This document shows, piece after piece, positions 1-7,042 of a stretch of 64,000 bases of DNA. Each line of letters begins with the position of its first letter. Within the stretch, counting starts at the first letter, position 1. The notes under the pieces are model-generated. The model saw nothing but the letters and a program-made list of their open reading frames with translations, was not told the origin of the DNA and did not search any database. The stretch is from Acidobacteriaceae bacterium (GTDB lineage: Bacteria > Acidobacteriota > Terriglobia > Bryobacterales > Bryobacteraceae): assembly GCA_019240405.1 (NCBI GenBank), contig JAFAYL010000049.1, forward strand, positions 1 to 64,000, in the 5' to 3' direction. The position numbers were made by a program, and so were the translations under genes.

Positions 1-364
1 TCATCCCACCATGGAGCGCGCAAGCGAAGAGACCGAAAACATCAGCTTCGAAGCCGCGGCCCATCTACAAGCGGCCGGCATCCCGTACGCGCTCCAAAGC
101 GGCTTCGAATCCTACGTCCCTAAGACTCGCGTGATTCTTTTCGAAGCCGCTGTTGCTGCGGCGAACGGCCTGACATTCGATCAGGCGCTCGCGAGCATTA
201 CGATTAACGCAGCGAAGCTCATCGGCGTCGCCAATCGCGTCGGCTCACTCGAGCCGGGCAAAGACGGCGACATCGCTCTCTACGACGGCGACCCCTTCGA
301 ATACGCATCCCACTGCATCGGGGTTGCTATCGAAGGCAAAATGGTCAGCACCGCTAAGCAATAA
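1..364 (+). CDS. Amidohydrolase, C-terminal part (5' end outside window)
   Basis: The reading frame is open from base 2, so this is the last 120 or so residues of a longer protein. They match the end of the imidazolonepropionase-like amidohydrolase family: the stretch with ITINAAKLIGVANRVGSLEPGKDGD followed in short order by ALYDGDPFEY is the usual return from the TIM barrel to the small beta domain. Family members hydrolyse C-N bonds with a metal centre. Where relatives usually have an aspartate metal ligand (S-D-x-P context), this protein reads QSGFESYVP, so the site may be degenerate; acidobacteria often carry such secreted, possibly inactive copies (from memory). Substrate unknown. Confidence 0.75.
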   Translation, partial: HPTMERASEETENISFEAAAHLQAAGIPYALQSGFESYVPKTRVILFEAAVAAANGLTFDQALASITINAAKLIGVANRVGSLEPGKDGDIALYDGDPFEYASHCIGVAIEGKMVSTAKQ

Positions 365-375
365 CGATCAATCGC

Positions 376-408
376 AAAAAGGCCGCGCCCCTATCGGGGC
401 GGGGCCTT
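376..408 (-). terminator. Rho-independent terminator for the WXXGXW gene
   Basis: A strong hairpin has arms AAGGCCGCGCCCC (379-391) and GGGGCGGGGCCTT (396-408) around a 4-base loop, with one mismatch. Read on the minus strand the stem is followed by TTTTT. It overlaps the stop codon of the minus-strand gene (391-393). It could also slow plus-strand transcription leaving the amidohydrolase, where the T-tract is poorer. Confidence 0.65.
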
Positions 409-1563
409 CTCGTTCCTCTCCGGAGCCGCTGGACGCGCTTCCCGCGGAGCTGGGCGTTCAGCCGCCGGCCGCGCTGCCTGGTGATTTGCTTGCGGTCGCT
501 CTTGTGGAGCCGGCCGTGCTGCCTCGTGACTTACTTGCGGCCGCTCTTGTGGGACGGGCCGTGCGGGCTCCCGATTCACTCGCTCGGATTCCCGGGGAGC
601 GGGCCGCTCCACTGCGTTCGGGCGCGCCGGCTCTCGATTCACCCGTTCGCTCGGCCGCGGAGCCGGTCTCTCCGCCGGACTCGGACGCGCTGGTTCTCGA
701 TTTACCCGTTCTGCCTCTCGCGGGGCGGGCCGTTCAGTCGCCGGTCGAACCGGTCTCGCTTCGCTCCTGACATTGCCTTCACGCCGTCCCGCGTTCGCGT
801 TTTCACGTGCTCTTCCCTCAGCCGCTGGCGTCCTCTCTGCAACGCGCCCGGCACCGCCAATGCGCCGGTCATTTACAGAAGCTACCGCCGCCACAGACGG
901 CCGCCCGTGATTCACCGACGCCAGCAGCGCGCGGTCCTGACTCGCTCTCTCCTGATGCGAAACTTGAACCGCACTCGGCTGAATATGCCGCTCATTTGCC
1001 GCTGCCTGCTCGCGCGCAGTCGGTTGCGCTACGACACCACCCGGCCCGTTGAAACTCGCGCGAGTCGTCGTAACTCTGTTGTTGATCACGGTCCGGTCCA
1101 CATACACGTTCCGAATAACCGTCGTATTCACATTCATCACTGCCCTGTTATACATGAACACGCCGCCCGACCAATAACCGCCGCCAAACCCGAACCCCGT
1201 GTAGCCGAATCCATAATTCACGCCGCCATAAAAGCCGATGTGCGGCCCCCAATAGCCGGCATGCCAGGCATAGATTCCACCTACAAAGCCCCAATAGCCT
1301 GGCGTCCAAAGCAAGCCGACCTCAGGGGGTTCAACCCATACCCCGGGCACCCAGTAATAACCATCCGGTCCCCAAGCCCAATACCCAGGTGTCCAAAGCC
1401 AACCCGCTACTGGACACGGAGGCTGTACGTAAACAGGAAGAATTGGTGGCGCGATCGTGATCGACACCGCTACTTGCGCGCGTGACGGCGTCGGCATCGC
1501 GCACAAAAGAATTGCCAACAACACCGCCACGAAAAAGCTCCGAGTTACTGTCTTTATCTGCAT
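391..1563 (-). CDS. Secreted WXXGXW-repeat protein with Arg/Pro-rich tail
   Basis: A 390-residue exported protein of unknown function. Residues 1-29 form a signal peptide ending SRA|Q. Residues 55-105 hold at least four aromatic repeats of the WxxGxW type (WTPGYW, WVPGVW, WTPGYW, WHAGYW), the signature of the YXWGXW repeat family found in cell-envelope proteins. A glycine/aromatic stretch (about 106-140) and a Thr/Asn/Val region follow. From residue 271 to the end the chain becomes tandem repeats rich in Arg, Pro, Glu and Ala, probably disordered and strongly basic. Surface or envelope binding is an inference. It ends inside its own terminator. The opposite strand carries a long shadow frame caused by the biased repeats. 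Confidence 0.8.
   Translation of the reverse strand: MQIKTVTRSFFVAVLLAILLCAMPTPSRAQVAVSITIAPPILPVYVQPPCPVAGWLWTPGYWAWGPDGYYWVPGVWVEPPEVGLLWTPGYWGFVGGIYAWHAGYWGPHIGFYGGVNYGFGYTGFGFGGGYWSGGVFMYNRAVMNVNTTVIRNVYVDRTVINNRVTTTRASFNGPGGVVAQPTAREQAAANERHIQPSAVQVSHQERASQDRALLASVNHGRPSVAAVASVNDRRIGGAGRVAERTPAAEGRARENANAGRREGNVRSEARPVRPATERPAPREAERVNREPARPSPAERPAPRPSERVNREPARPNAVERPAPRESERVNREPARPVPQERPQVSHEAARPAPQERPQANHQAARPAAERPAPREARPAAPERNEKAPPR
394..753 (-). repeat. Tandem repeats encoding the Arg/Pro/Glu tail
   Basis: Residues 271-390 of the WXXGXW protein are built from imperfect units of 10-20 residues. Three contain ERVNREPARP preceded by ERPAPRxx, and later units are degenerate (QERPQVSHEAARP, QERPQANHQAARP). 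Copy number probably varies between strains, because similar units lie head to tail. Confidence 0.75.
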
Positions 1564-1817
1564 ACATTCATCTCCCGTCAGTCGTCCGCATTACCCAAGT
1601 GCAACTAGGATGTAAGTCGTCGGCTGCCAAAATTTCCTCCAACACTTTGTCAGACGCCATTACGCCCGAGAAGTGTACGCCCAGCCGATTAATTGCCTTT
1701 TAGGTTCAAGTCCGAGTACCTGGCCGAAATAACGCAGTACTGGCTATCATTCACCAGCTCACGGCAATTATTCGCTGCTCTGATCTAATGCGCTTCGCAG
1801 CGCAATGCTCGTCAGCT

Positions 1818-2222
1818 TCACTGCGCTAGGTGAAGCCCAGGAATCTTCCGAAATTCGTCATCAAAACTCAACACAAGCCCCTCTGCTCTCTGTTGAGCTA
1901 CGTAGGAAATCGCAGCATCCGTGAAGCTGAGCCTCGTGCCTGCTTGCCCAACGAACGTTCGTAGCGTTTCAGAAAAGAAATCGGAACAGGGTACAAACTG
2001 CAACTCCTGCGCTTGGAGCAAAACCTGCCCCACTCGTTCGGCGGTCGCCAAGTCCCGACGCATTAGCAGCACGCTCGTAACCTCCATGAAGACGTACTCC
2101 AAGAGCAAACCTCTGCCCCATCTGCCTGCGAGGAACTGCTCCATGAGCGCCAAAGCAGACCCGTGGTGCGCGTCTCGTTCGTTATGAAAACCAATAATGA
2201 AGCTGGAGTCCAGAACGATCAA
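1818..2222 (-). CDS. vapC: PIN-domain toxin, VapC type
   Basis: A 134-residue PIN-domain ribonuclease, the toxin of a type II toxin-antitoxin pair; VapC proteins cleave tRNA or rRNA in the cytoplasm. The acidic metal-binding residues are in place: D5 in LDSS, E47 in FMEV, D102 in FTDAA and D121/D122 in SFDDEF, so it should be active. The start is TTG, because a stop codon lies directly upstream in frame. This TTG overlaps the antitoxin stop in the 4-base TTGA, which points to coupled translation with antitoxin made first. Targets cannot be read from sequence. Confidence 0.88.
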   Translation of the reverse strand: MIVLDSSFIIGFHNERDAHHGSALALMEQFLAGRWGRGLLLEYVFMEVTSVLLMRRDLATAERVGQVLLQAQELQFVPCSDFFSETLRTFVGQAGTRLSFTDAAISYVAQQRAEGLVLSFDDEFRKIPGLHLAQ

Positions 2223-2458
2223 TCATTGAGACCGTATAGGAGGGAATCGATTTCTGCGCTCAATAGCTCGTTACCTTCAGGAAACGGCTCAGGTCGCAAA
2301 TCGCGGAGACTCCCTCGCTTCTGAATGTCATCGACCCTGATCAAATAACCGCGAATGGCTTCGCTGATCAACTCTCCAACTGCGCGTCCTTCGAGGACAG
2401 CTAGCGCTCGTAGTCTCTTGTAAACTTCGTCATCGATATTTCGCACGTTCGCGTCCAT
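2219..2458 (-). CDS. vapB: Ribbon-helix-helix antitoxin, VapB type
   Basis: A 79-residue antitoxin that should bind and silence the adjacent PIN toxin and repress its own promoter. Residues 1-45 fit a ribbon-helix-helix DNA-binding fold of the FitA/Arc type: a short beta strand (ANVRNID) and two helices (DEVYKRLRALAVLEG, VGELISEAIRGYL). The acidic C-terminal part (about 50-79, with PEPF and EIDSLLYG) is the likely toxin-wrapping segment. It is the first gene of the pair. AAGGGG lies a few bases upstream of its ATG, and a small inverted repeat upstream may be the operator. Confidence 0.85.
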   Translation of the reverse strand: MDANVRNIDDEVYKRLRALAVLEGRAVGELISEAIRGYLIRVDDIQKRGSLRDLRPEPFPEGNELLSAEIDSLLYGLND

Positions 2459-2469
2459 CTTTTTACCCC

Positions 2470-2480
2470 TTGTAACACAA
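2470..2480. promoter_or_regulatory. Possible VapB operator (inverted repeat)
   Basis: TTGTAACACAA has 4-base inverted arms TTGT/ACAA around AAC. It starts 12 bases upstream of the vapB start codon, where self-repressing ribbon-helix-helix antitoxins usually bind. The repeat is short and could be chance. Confidence 0.25.
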
Positions 2481-2621
2481 ATCTACGAAATACTCCATTC
2501 ACTAGTCCAAACACATTTCATCTCTGATCTACAATCCGGTAATTCGACTCGTAGCGCACCGGTCGAGGAACACTGTGGAAGCCGACTGCGTAGCATCTAA
2601 GCGGAGGCTTTCCCCCAAAGA

Positions 2622-3074
2622 ATGCGACATTTTCTGGCGCTCACACTCGCTTTTGCAGCATCGCTCTATGCACAAACCGCAGGCAACAGCGCGATCGTTG
2701 TCTCGCGACAGCAGATCGAGGCAACGCTGAAGCAGAAGCTGGCCGGCGCCCCGCACGAGTTCGGCGGCGGCCTCTTCGATGGAACCGGCTTTCGTATCGG
2801 CGCTCTGAAGCGGGCATTGCCGGGCGAAGCCGAGGTGCATCTCAAGGACACCGATATCTTCTACATGCTCTCCGGCAGTGCCACGCTGGTGACCGGGGGC
2901 GAAGTCGTCGGGGAGCATGCGATTTCAGCGATCGAGGAGCGAGGAACGTCCATTCGCAATGGAGTTCGCCATGAACTCGCTGCGGGCGACGTGGTAGTGA
3001 TTCCGAAGCAGCAGCCGCACTGGTTTCAGAACGTTTCCGCTGGGGTAAGCTATATCGTGATCAAGGTGGAGTAG
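2622..3074 (+). CDS. Secreted small cupin-domain protein
   Basis: A 150-residue exported protein. Residues 1-17 form a signal peptide (MRHFLALTLAFAASLYA). The rest is one cupin barrel: motif 1 around EVHLKDTDIFYMLSGSATLVTGG and motif 2 around GDVVVIPKQQPHWFQNV. The usual first-motif histidines are only partly kept (H in EVHLKD), while motif 2 retains the histidine of PHWF, so metal binding is plausible but not certain. Such proteins are common in acidobacterial periplasm with no assigned reaction. It stands alone between vapBC and an esterase. GGAGG at 2603-2607 is somewhat far from the ATG. Confidence 0.75.
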   Translation: MRHFLALTLAFAASLYAQTAGNSAIVVSRQQIEATLKQKLAGAPHEFGGGLFDGTGFRIGALKRALPGEAEVHLKDTDIFYMLSGSATLVTGGEVVGEHAISAIEERGTSIRNGVRHELAAGDVVVIPKQQPHWFQNVSAGVSYIVIKVE

Positions 3075-3190
3075 AGGAGCTGCCGCAGAGATGGCGCTCG
3101 TTCCCTAATCTGCCGTACCATCTCCTCTTACGAATCGGCTATTTCGCGCTCGAAGGAAATGCGTTCGATCTCATCGAGCGGCATTTAACC

Positions 3191-3202
3191 CTGATCTACA
3201 AT
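3191..3202 (+). promoter_or_regulatory. Possible promoter giving a leaderless esterase mRNA
   Basis: The 12 bases CTGATCTACAAT end in the -10-like hexamer TACAAT (3197-3202). A start 7 bases further falls on the A of the esterase ATG (3209), and no Shine-Dalgarno sequence is visible. A weak -35 match TCGAGC lies at 3174-3179. The same 12-mer also occurs at 2524-2535 upstream of the cupin gene. Confidence 0.35.
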
Positions 3203-3208
3203 CGCCTA

Positions 3209-4873
3209 ATGCGATTCGCAGCGCTCCTCTTCAGCCTCGGCGCCCTCGCCGTTGCCGATCCTCAATTTCAAATCCAGTTCTCTAGCTCCGCCAGATCCAC
3301 TCCCGCCGACGGTCGCCTCATCGTCATCGTCTCGAAACAACTCGATGGTGAGCCGCGCTTCCAGGTCGAATGGGGTATCGAAACGCAGCAGATTTTCGCT
3401 ACCGATGTTGATCAATGGAAACCTGGCGAACTCACACGCATGGATGCTGCCGCTATCGGTAGTCCGCTGCGCAGCTTGCGCGATCTCCCGCCCGGAACCT
3501 ACAACATCCAAGCGGTCCTGAATGTCTACGACACAGTCCATCGCGCTGACGGTCACACACTCAAGCTCCACATGGATCATGGCGAGGGGCAGCAATGGGA
3601 TCGTTCTCCCGGGAACATCTACAGCAAACCGCAGCGCGCAGAAATTGGACGCGATTCGGTAATTCGCATCGAATTGACTGACGTCATCCCTCCCATCACC
3701 CCACCTGAAGACACGAAGTTCCTCCGCCACGTGCGCATCGAAAGCAAACTGTTGACGAAATTCTGGGGCACACCCATACATCTATCCGCAACCGTCCTCG
3801 TGCCCGACGACTTCGATCAGCATCCCGACCAGCACTATCCCATCGCGTTTCTGCAAGGCCACTTCGATGAAGGCCGCAACATGCTTCGCGAGTCTCCCCC
3901 TCCTCCCGGCATGAAAGACCGAGAACGACGCAACGCCCAATTCGGGTACCGCTTGTACCAGGCCTGGACCACCGGCGAGCTGCCTAAAATGCTCATCGTC
4001 ATCACGCAGCATCCAACGCCTTACTATGACGATTCCTACGGCGTTAATACCGCCAATATGGGTCCGTATGGCGACGCACTTACACAGGACCTCTATCCCT
4101 ACATCGAACAAAAATTCCGTGCCATCGGCCAGCCTTGGGCGCGCGTTCTGTTCGGTGGCTCAACCGGCGGTTGGATGACGCTGGCCCAACAGATTTTCTA
4201 TCCCGACTATTTCGGCGGCGCCTGGGGCTTCTGCCCTGATCCCGTCGACTTCCACGTTTTCCAACTCGTCAATGTCTACGAGGACAAAAACGCGTACTTC
4301 GATGAAGGCCCCTTCGAGCGTCTCCCGAAACTTGTCGGCCGCTTACCGGACGATCACATCCTGGCCACCATGCAAGGCATGAGCCGGCAGGAAGCCGCGC
4401 TCGGCATCAAGGGACGTTCCGGCGGCCAGTTCGATGCATTTCACGCCACCTTCGGACCTACCGATGCCGAAGGTTATCCCGCCAAGCTGTGGAACGCGGA
4501 AACCGGCGCAATTGATCCCGCCATCGCGAAGTATTGGGAGCAGCACTACGATCTGACCGCGCTCCTCCAGCGCGATTGGCCCCGTCTCGGTCCCAAGCTC
4601 GTGGGCAAGCTGCACGTCACAGCCGGAACCAAGGACACCTTCTATCTCGATGCCGCCGCCCATCGCATGCAGGATTTTCTCGAAAGTACAAAACTGCCTG
4701 GCAAAGGCCCCTATTACGGTGGCTCCTTTGATTTCGGCATCGATAAGCCGCACTGCTACATCGGTGAAATTCCCGAAGGCCAGTCCATATTCACGCATTA
4801 CCTGCCCATCTTCGCGGAGCACATGAAAAATATGGCCCCTCCCGGAGCCGACATCAAAAGCTGGATGCCCTGA
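3209..4873 (+). CDS. Secreted esterase, alpha/beta hydrolase (esterase D/enterochelin esterase type)
   Basis: A 554-residue exported hydrolase. Residues 1-16 are a signal peptide. An N-terminal beta-rich region of about 170 residues precedes the hydrolase domain, which fits the putative-esterase family (enterochelin esterase, antigen 85 fold). The nucleophile elbow reads FGGSTGGW with the serine near residue 317, and a late histidine in DKPHCYIG (near 514) is the likely catalytic one. The stretch LYPYIEQKFRAIGQPWAR before the elbow is typical of the family. The substrate is not evident; polysaccharide acyl esters or siderophore esters are possibilities. It is monocistronic, with 100 bases to the next gene. 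Confidence 0.8.
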   Translation: MRFAALLFSLGALAVADPQFQIQFSSSARSTPADGRLIVIVSKQLDGEPRFQVEWGIETQQIFATDVDQWKPGELTRMDAAAIGSPLRSLRDLPPGTYNIQAVLNVYDTVHRADGHTLKLHMDHGEGQQWDRSPGNIYSKPQRAEIGRDSVIRIELTDVIPPITPPEDTKFLRHVRIESKLLTKFWGTPIHLSATVLVPDDFDQHPDQHYPIAFLQGHFDEGRNMLRESPPPPGMKDRERRNAQFGYRLYQAWTTGELPKMLIVITQHPTPYYDDSYGVNTANMGPYGDALTQDLYPYIEQKFRAIGQPWARVLFGGSTGGWMTLAQQIFYPDYFGGAWGFCPDPVDFHVFQLVNVYEDKNAYFDEGPFERLPKLVGRLPDDHILATMQGMSRQEAALGIKGRSGGQFDAFHATFGPTDAEGYPAKLWNAETGAIDPAIAKYWEQHYDLTALLQRDWPRLGPKLVGKLHVTAGTKDTFYLDAAAHRMQDFLESTKLPGKGPYYGGSFDFGIDKPHCYIGEIPEGQSIFTHYLPIFAEHMKNMAPPGADIKSWMP

Positions 4874-4973
4874 GTCACACGTTCCGAAGAAAAATTTTCT
4901 TCTGCTACATCCATAATTTCAGCGGATTTCCGACCGCATCCGGCTCGTCGGCAACTCCCGTCGTGCTACGTTC

Positions 4974-5714
4974 ATGCCCGTTATGACACCACGACAAATT
5001 CGTCGCGCCGCTGAGCGCCGACAACGAAAACTTGAAAGAAGAATGAATCACTCGCTCGCCGAACTCCCGACTGCGAGCCCGGAGCTAACCGACGGGTCAC
5101 CATCCCGCGCTGAAATCAATCGCGCAAACGCGCAGCACTCCACCGGCCCTCGCACCGATGAGGGCAAACGAATCTCCAGCCAAAATTCGTTCAAGCACGG
5201 CCTCTATTCCAAGCAGCTCGTGCTCCCGAACGAAAGCGCAGCCGAGCTAGATGAGCTGCGCGCCAAGCTCCGCTCCGAGCATCAACCCGTCAACACCACC
5301 GAAGAAATCCTGGTCAACGAAATCGCCGAAAATTTCTGGCGTCTTCGCCGCATGCGCAGCCTCGAAACCCACACCATGCAGCGCACCGATTTCTCGCAGT
5401 GGCTCGGCATGCTCCCGACCATTCACCGCGCCATGGCCTCCGCCGAACGCAGCCTCCACAAAGCTCTTTCCACCCTCCGCCAGCTCCAGCGCGATCGTGG
5501 CTTCGTTCCGCAACCGGTTTTCGAACAGAGCCGCGCGCAGAAGCAAGCGCCATCCGAAAATGGGTTCGTTTCGCAAAATGAGGCCGAAAATCCGCTCTCT
5601 GGCCTCGAAACTGGCTTCGTTTCGCAAGAAATTCCAGATTTTGCTTCTCCTGCGGCTTTCAGCGGCCAGTTTGTTTCGCAAAACGGACACGATTCGCTCG
5701 CCGAAGCAGCCTAG
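4974..5714 (+). CDS. RANAQ/STGP-family hypothetical protein, copy 1
   Basis: A 246-residue protein of unknown function. The centre carries INRANAQHSTGPRTDEGK followed by SSQNSFKHGLYS, the hallmark of a hypothetical family I know as abundant in acidobacteria. A predicted helical region (about 85-165) follows with SLETHTMQ and a Lys/Arg-rich LHKALSTLRQLQRDR segment. The N terminus is very basic (RQIRRAAERRQRKLERR), and the last 75 residues are low-complexity with four copies of a Phe-Val-x-Gln motif. No catalytic motif or signal peptide is visible; nucleic-acid binding is only a guess. A second member is at 54376-55047. Confidence 0.7.
   Translation: MPVMTPRQIRRAAERRQRKLERRMNHSLAELPTASPELTDGSPSRAEINRANAQHSTGPRTDEGKRISSQNSFKHGLYSKQLVLPNESAAELDELRAKLRSEHQPVNTTEEILVNEIAENFWRLRRMRSLETHTMQRTDFSQWLGMLPTIHRAMASAERSLHKALSTLRQLQRDRGFVPQPVFEQSRAQKQAPSENGFVSQNEAENPLSGLETGFVSQEIPDFASPAAFSGQFVSQNGHDSLAEAA
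5499..5684 (+). repeat. Four short repeats in the tail of RANAQ copy 1
   Basis: Near-identical 14-15 base units of the form GGCTTCGTTTCGCAA occur at about 5499, 5563, 5613 and 5669, spaced 50-65 bases. Each encodes Gly/Gln-Phe-Val-Pro/Ser-Gln. The repetition is sharper in DNA than protein need explains, suggesting duplication of a small unit. Confidence 0.6.
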
Positions 5715-5843
5715 TAAAAGAAAATTTGGCGAATTTTGACAACTGAAACTGCTCCATCCCCAGCGCTCGCGCGATACGTGTCTCAACCCGGGGCCGTTCC
5801 CGTGCTATCGTGCAACTCAAAGCCTCTCAATTCCCTACCGGCG

Positions 5844-6968
5844 ATGCCTTCCGTCGAAACATCTTTGATCGCTGAAACACAATCCGCAACGTTTCCCACT
5901 CTTGCGCTTGATTGCGGCGTCAGGCTGCGCGACGTAAGCGTCGCCTACGGAACATATGGCACGCTGAACACCGCCCGCAGCAACGCCATTCTGATTCTGC
6001 ACGCATTGACGGGCGACGCTCACGCAGCCGGCATCGGCAAGGAAAGCGGGAACACCGGCTGGTGGCCCTCAATGATCGGCCCAGGTCTCGCGTTCGACAC
6101 AAACCGCTACTTCGTCATCTGCTCGAACGTTCTCGGAGGCTGCCGCGGCACAACCGGCCCTGGTTCAATCGATCCCACAACTGGACAGCGCTATGCAATG
6201 CGCTTCCCGGTCATCACGATCGCCGACATGGTTCGCCTCCAAAAAATGTTGATCGATCATCTCGGTATCAATCGCCTCCTTGCCGTCTCGGGTGGCTCCA
6301 TGGGCGGCATGCAAGCTCTCGAATGGGCCGTCGCATATCCCGAATCCGTCGCCGCGTCGATCCCCATCGCCGCCACCTGCCATCACAGTGCGCAGCAAAT
6401 CGCTTTCAATGAAGTCGGCCGTCAGGCCATCATGGCCGATCCCGATTGGAACGAAGGCAATTTTTATGACGGAAAGCCTCCCGCTCGCGGTCTCGCCGTC
6501 GCGCGCATGATCGGACACATCACTTATATGAGCGACGCTTCCATGCGCGAGAAATTCGGCCGCCGCCTCCGCGATAAAGAAGCTTTCGGCTTCGATTTTT
6601 CTGTCGATTTCGAAGTTGAAAGTTATCTCCGCTATCGCGGCAGCCAGTTCGTGAACCGCTTCGATGCCAACTCGTATCTCTACATCACGAAGGCCATGGA
6701 CTACTTCGACCTTTCTTCCGGCCACCCCTCCCTTGCCGCCGCCTTCGACCGAGCTCGCGCCCGTTTCCTCGTCTTGAGCTTCACCTCCGATTGGCTCTAT
6801 CCCACGTATCAATCGCTCGAAATGGTCAATGCGCTCCAGAGTTCAAACCTCGATGTCGAATTTCATGAGCTCAGCTCAAACTACGGTCACGACGCATTTC
6901 TGATCGAAACAGACGAGCAAAGCGCCGTGGTCACAAACTTCCTCGATCGCGTATTCGGCGCTCTATAA
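5844..6968 (+). CDS. metX: Homoserine O-acetyltransferase
   Basis: MetX transfers acetyl from acetyl-CoA to homoserine, the first committed step of methionine synthesis, in the cytoplasm. The alpha/beta hydrolase fold is clear: nucleophile elbow SGGSMGGMQALEW (serine near 150), aspartate in SDWLYP (near 314) and histidine in YGHDAFLIE (near 348). GWWPSMIGPG and CHHSAQQIAFNEVGRQAI are family signatures. The frame is open from a TTG at 5736, but the ATG at 5844 gives 374 residues, the normal length. Some relatives use succinyl-CoA, so acyl specificity is by family only. I saw no SAM riboswitch upstream, and no metW follows. Confidence 0.92.
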   Translation: MPSVETSLIAETQSATFPTLALDCGVRLRDVSVAYGTYGTLNTARSNAILILHALTGDAHAAGIGKESGNTGWWPSMIGPGLAFDTNRYFVICSNVLGGCRGTTGPGSIDPTTGQRYAMRFPVITIADMVRLQKMLIDHLGINRLLAVSGGSMGGMQALEWAVAYPESVAASIPIAATCHHSAQQIAFNEVGRQAIMADPDWNEGNFYDGKPPARGLAVARMIGHITYMSDASMREKFGRRLRDKEAFGFDFSVDFEVESYLRYRGSQFVNRFDANSYLYITKAMDYFDLSSGHPSLAAAFDRARARFLVLSFTSDWLYPTYQSLEMVNALQSSNLDVEFHELSSNYGHDAFLIETDEQSAVVTNFLDRVFGAL

Positions 6969-7006
6969 TCACGACGGCGCAAATGCCTCGCCCGCGCCTC
7001 AGTCTC

Positions 7007-7012
7007 TATAAT
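7007..7012 (+). promoter_or_regulatory. Possible -10 box of the M20 dipeptidase gene
   Basis: A perfect TATAAT lies 30 bases before the TTG start, inside the 74-base gap after metX. A second TATAAT at 6964-6969 overlaps the metX stop. No good -35 hexamer is visible at the right distance, so this is tentative. Confidence 0.35.
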
Positions 7013-7042
7013 TGAAGTCGAAATCCGAATCGGAGAACCAAT

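Noticed and set aside
481-1485. 334-residue open frame on the plus strand
   Set aside because: It lies opposite the WXXGXW gene, and its Arg/Pro/Ser-rich sequence is what the biased repeats of that gene give in antisense.
1703-1713. GGTTCAAGTCC resembles a tRNA T-loop
   Set aside because: The flanking bases do not form a T stem, and no acceptor, D or anticodon arms could be found around it.
5715-5843. Possible SAM riboswitch before metX
   Set aside because: I looked for SAM-I, SAM-II and SAH-like cores and found no matching conserved stretches or helices.
5736-5843. TTG start giving a 36-residue longer MetX
   Set aside because: The extra residues are unlike MetX proteins, and the ATG at 5844 gives the normal length.
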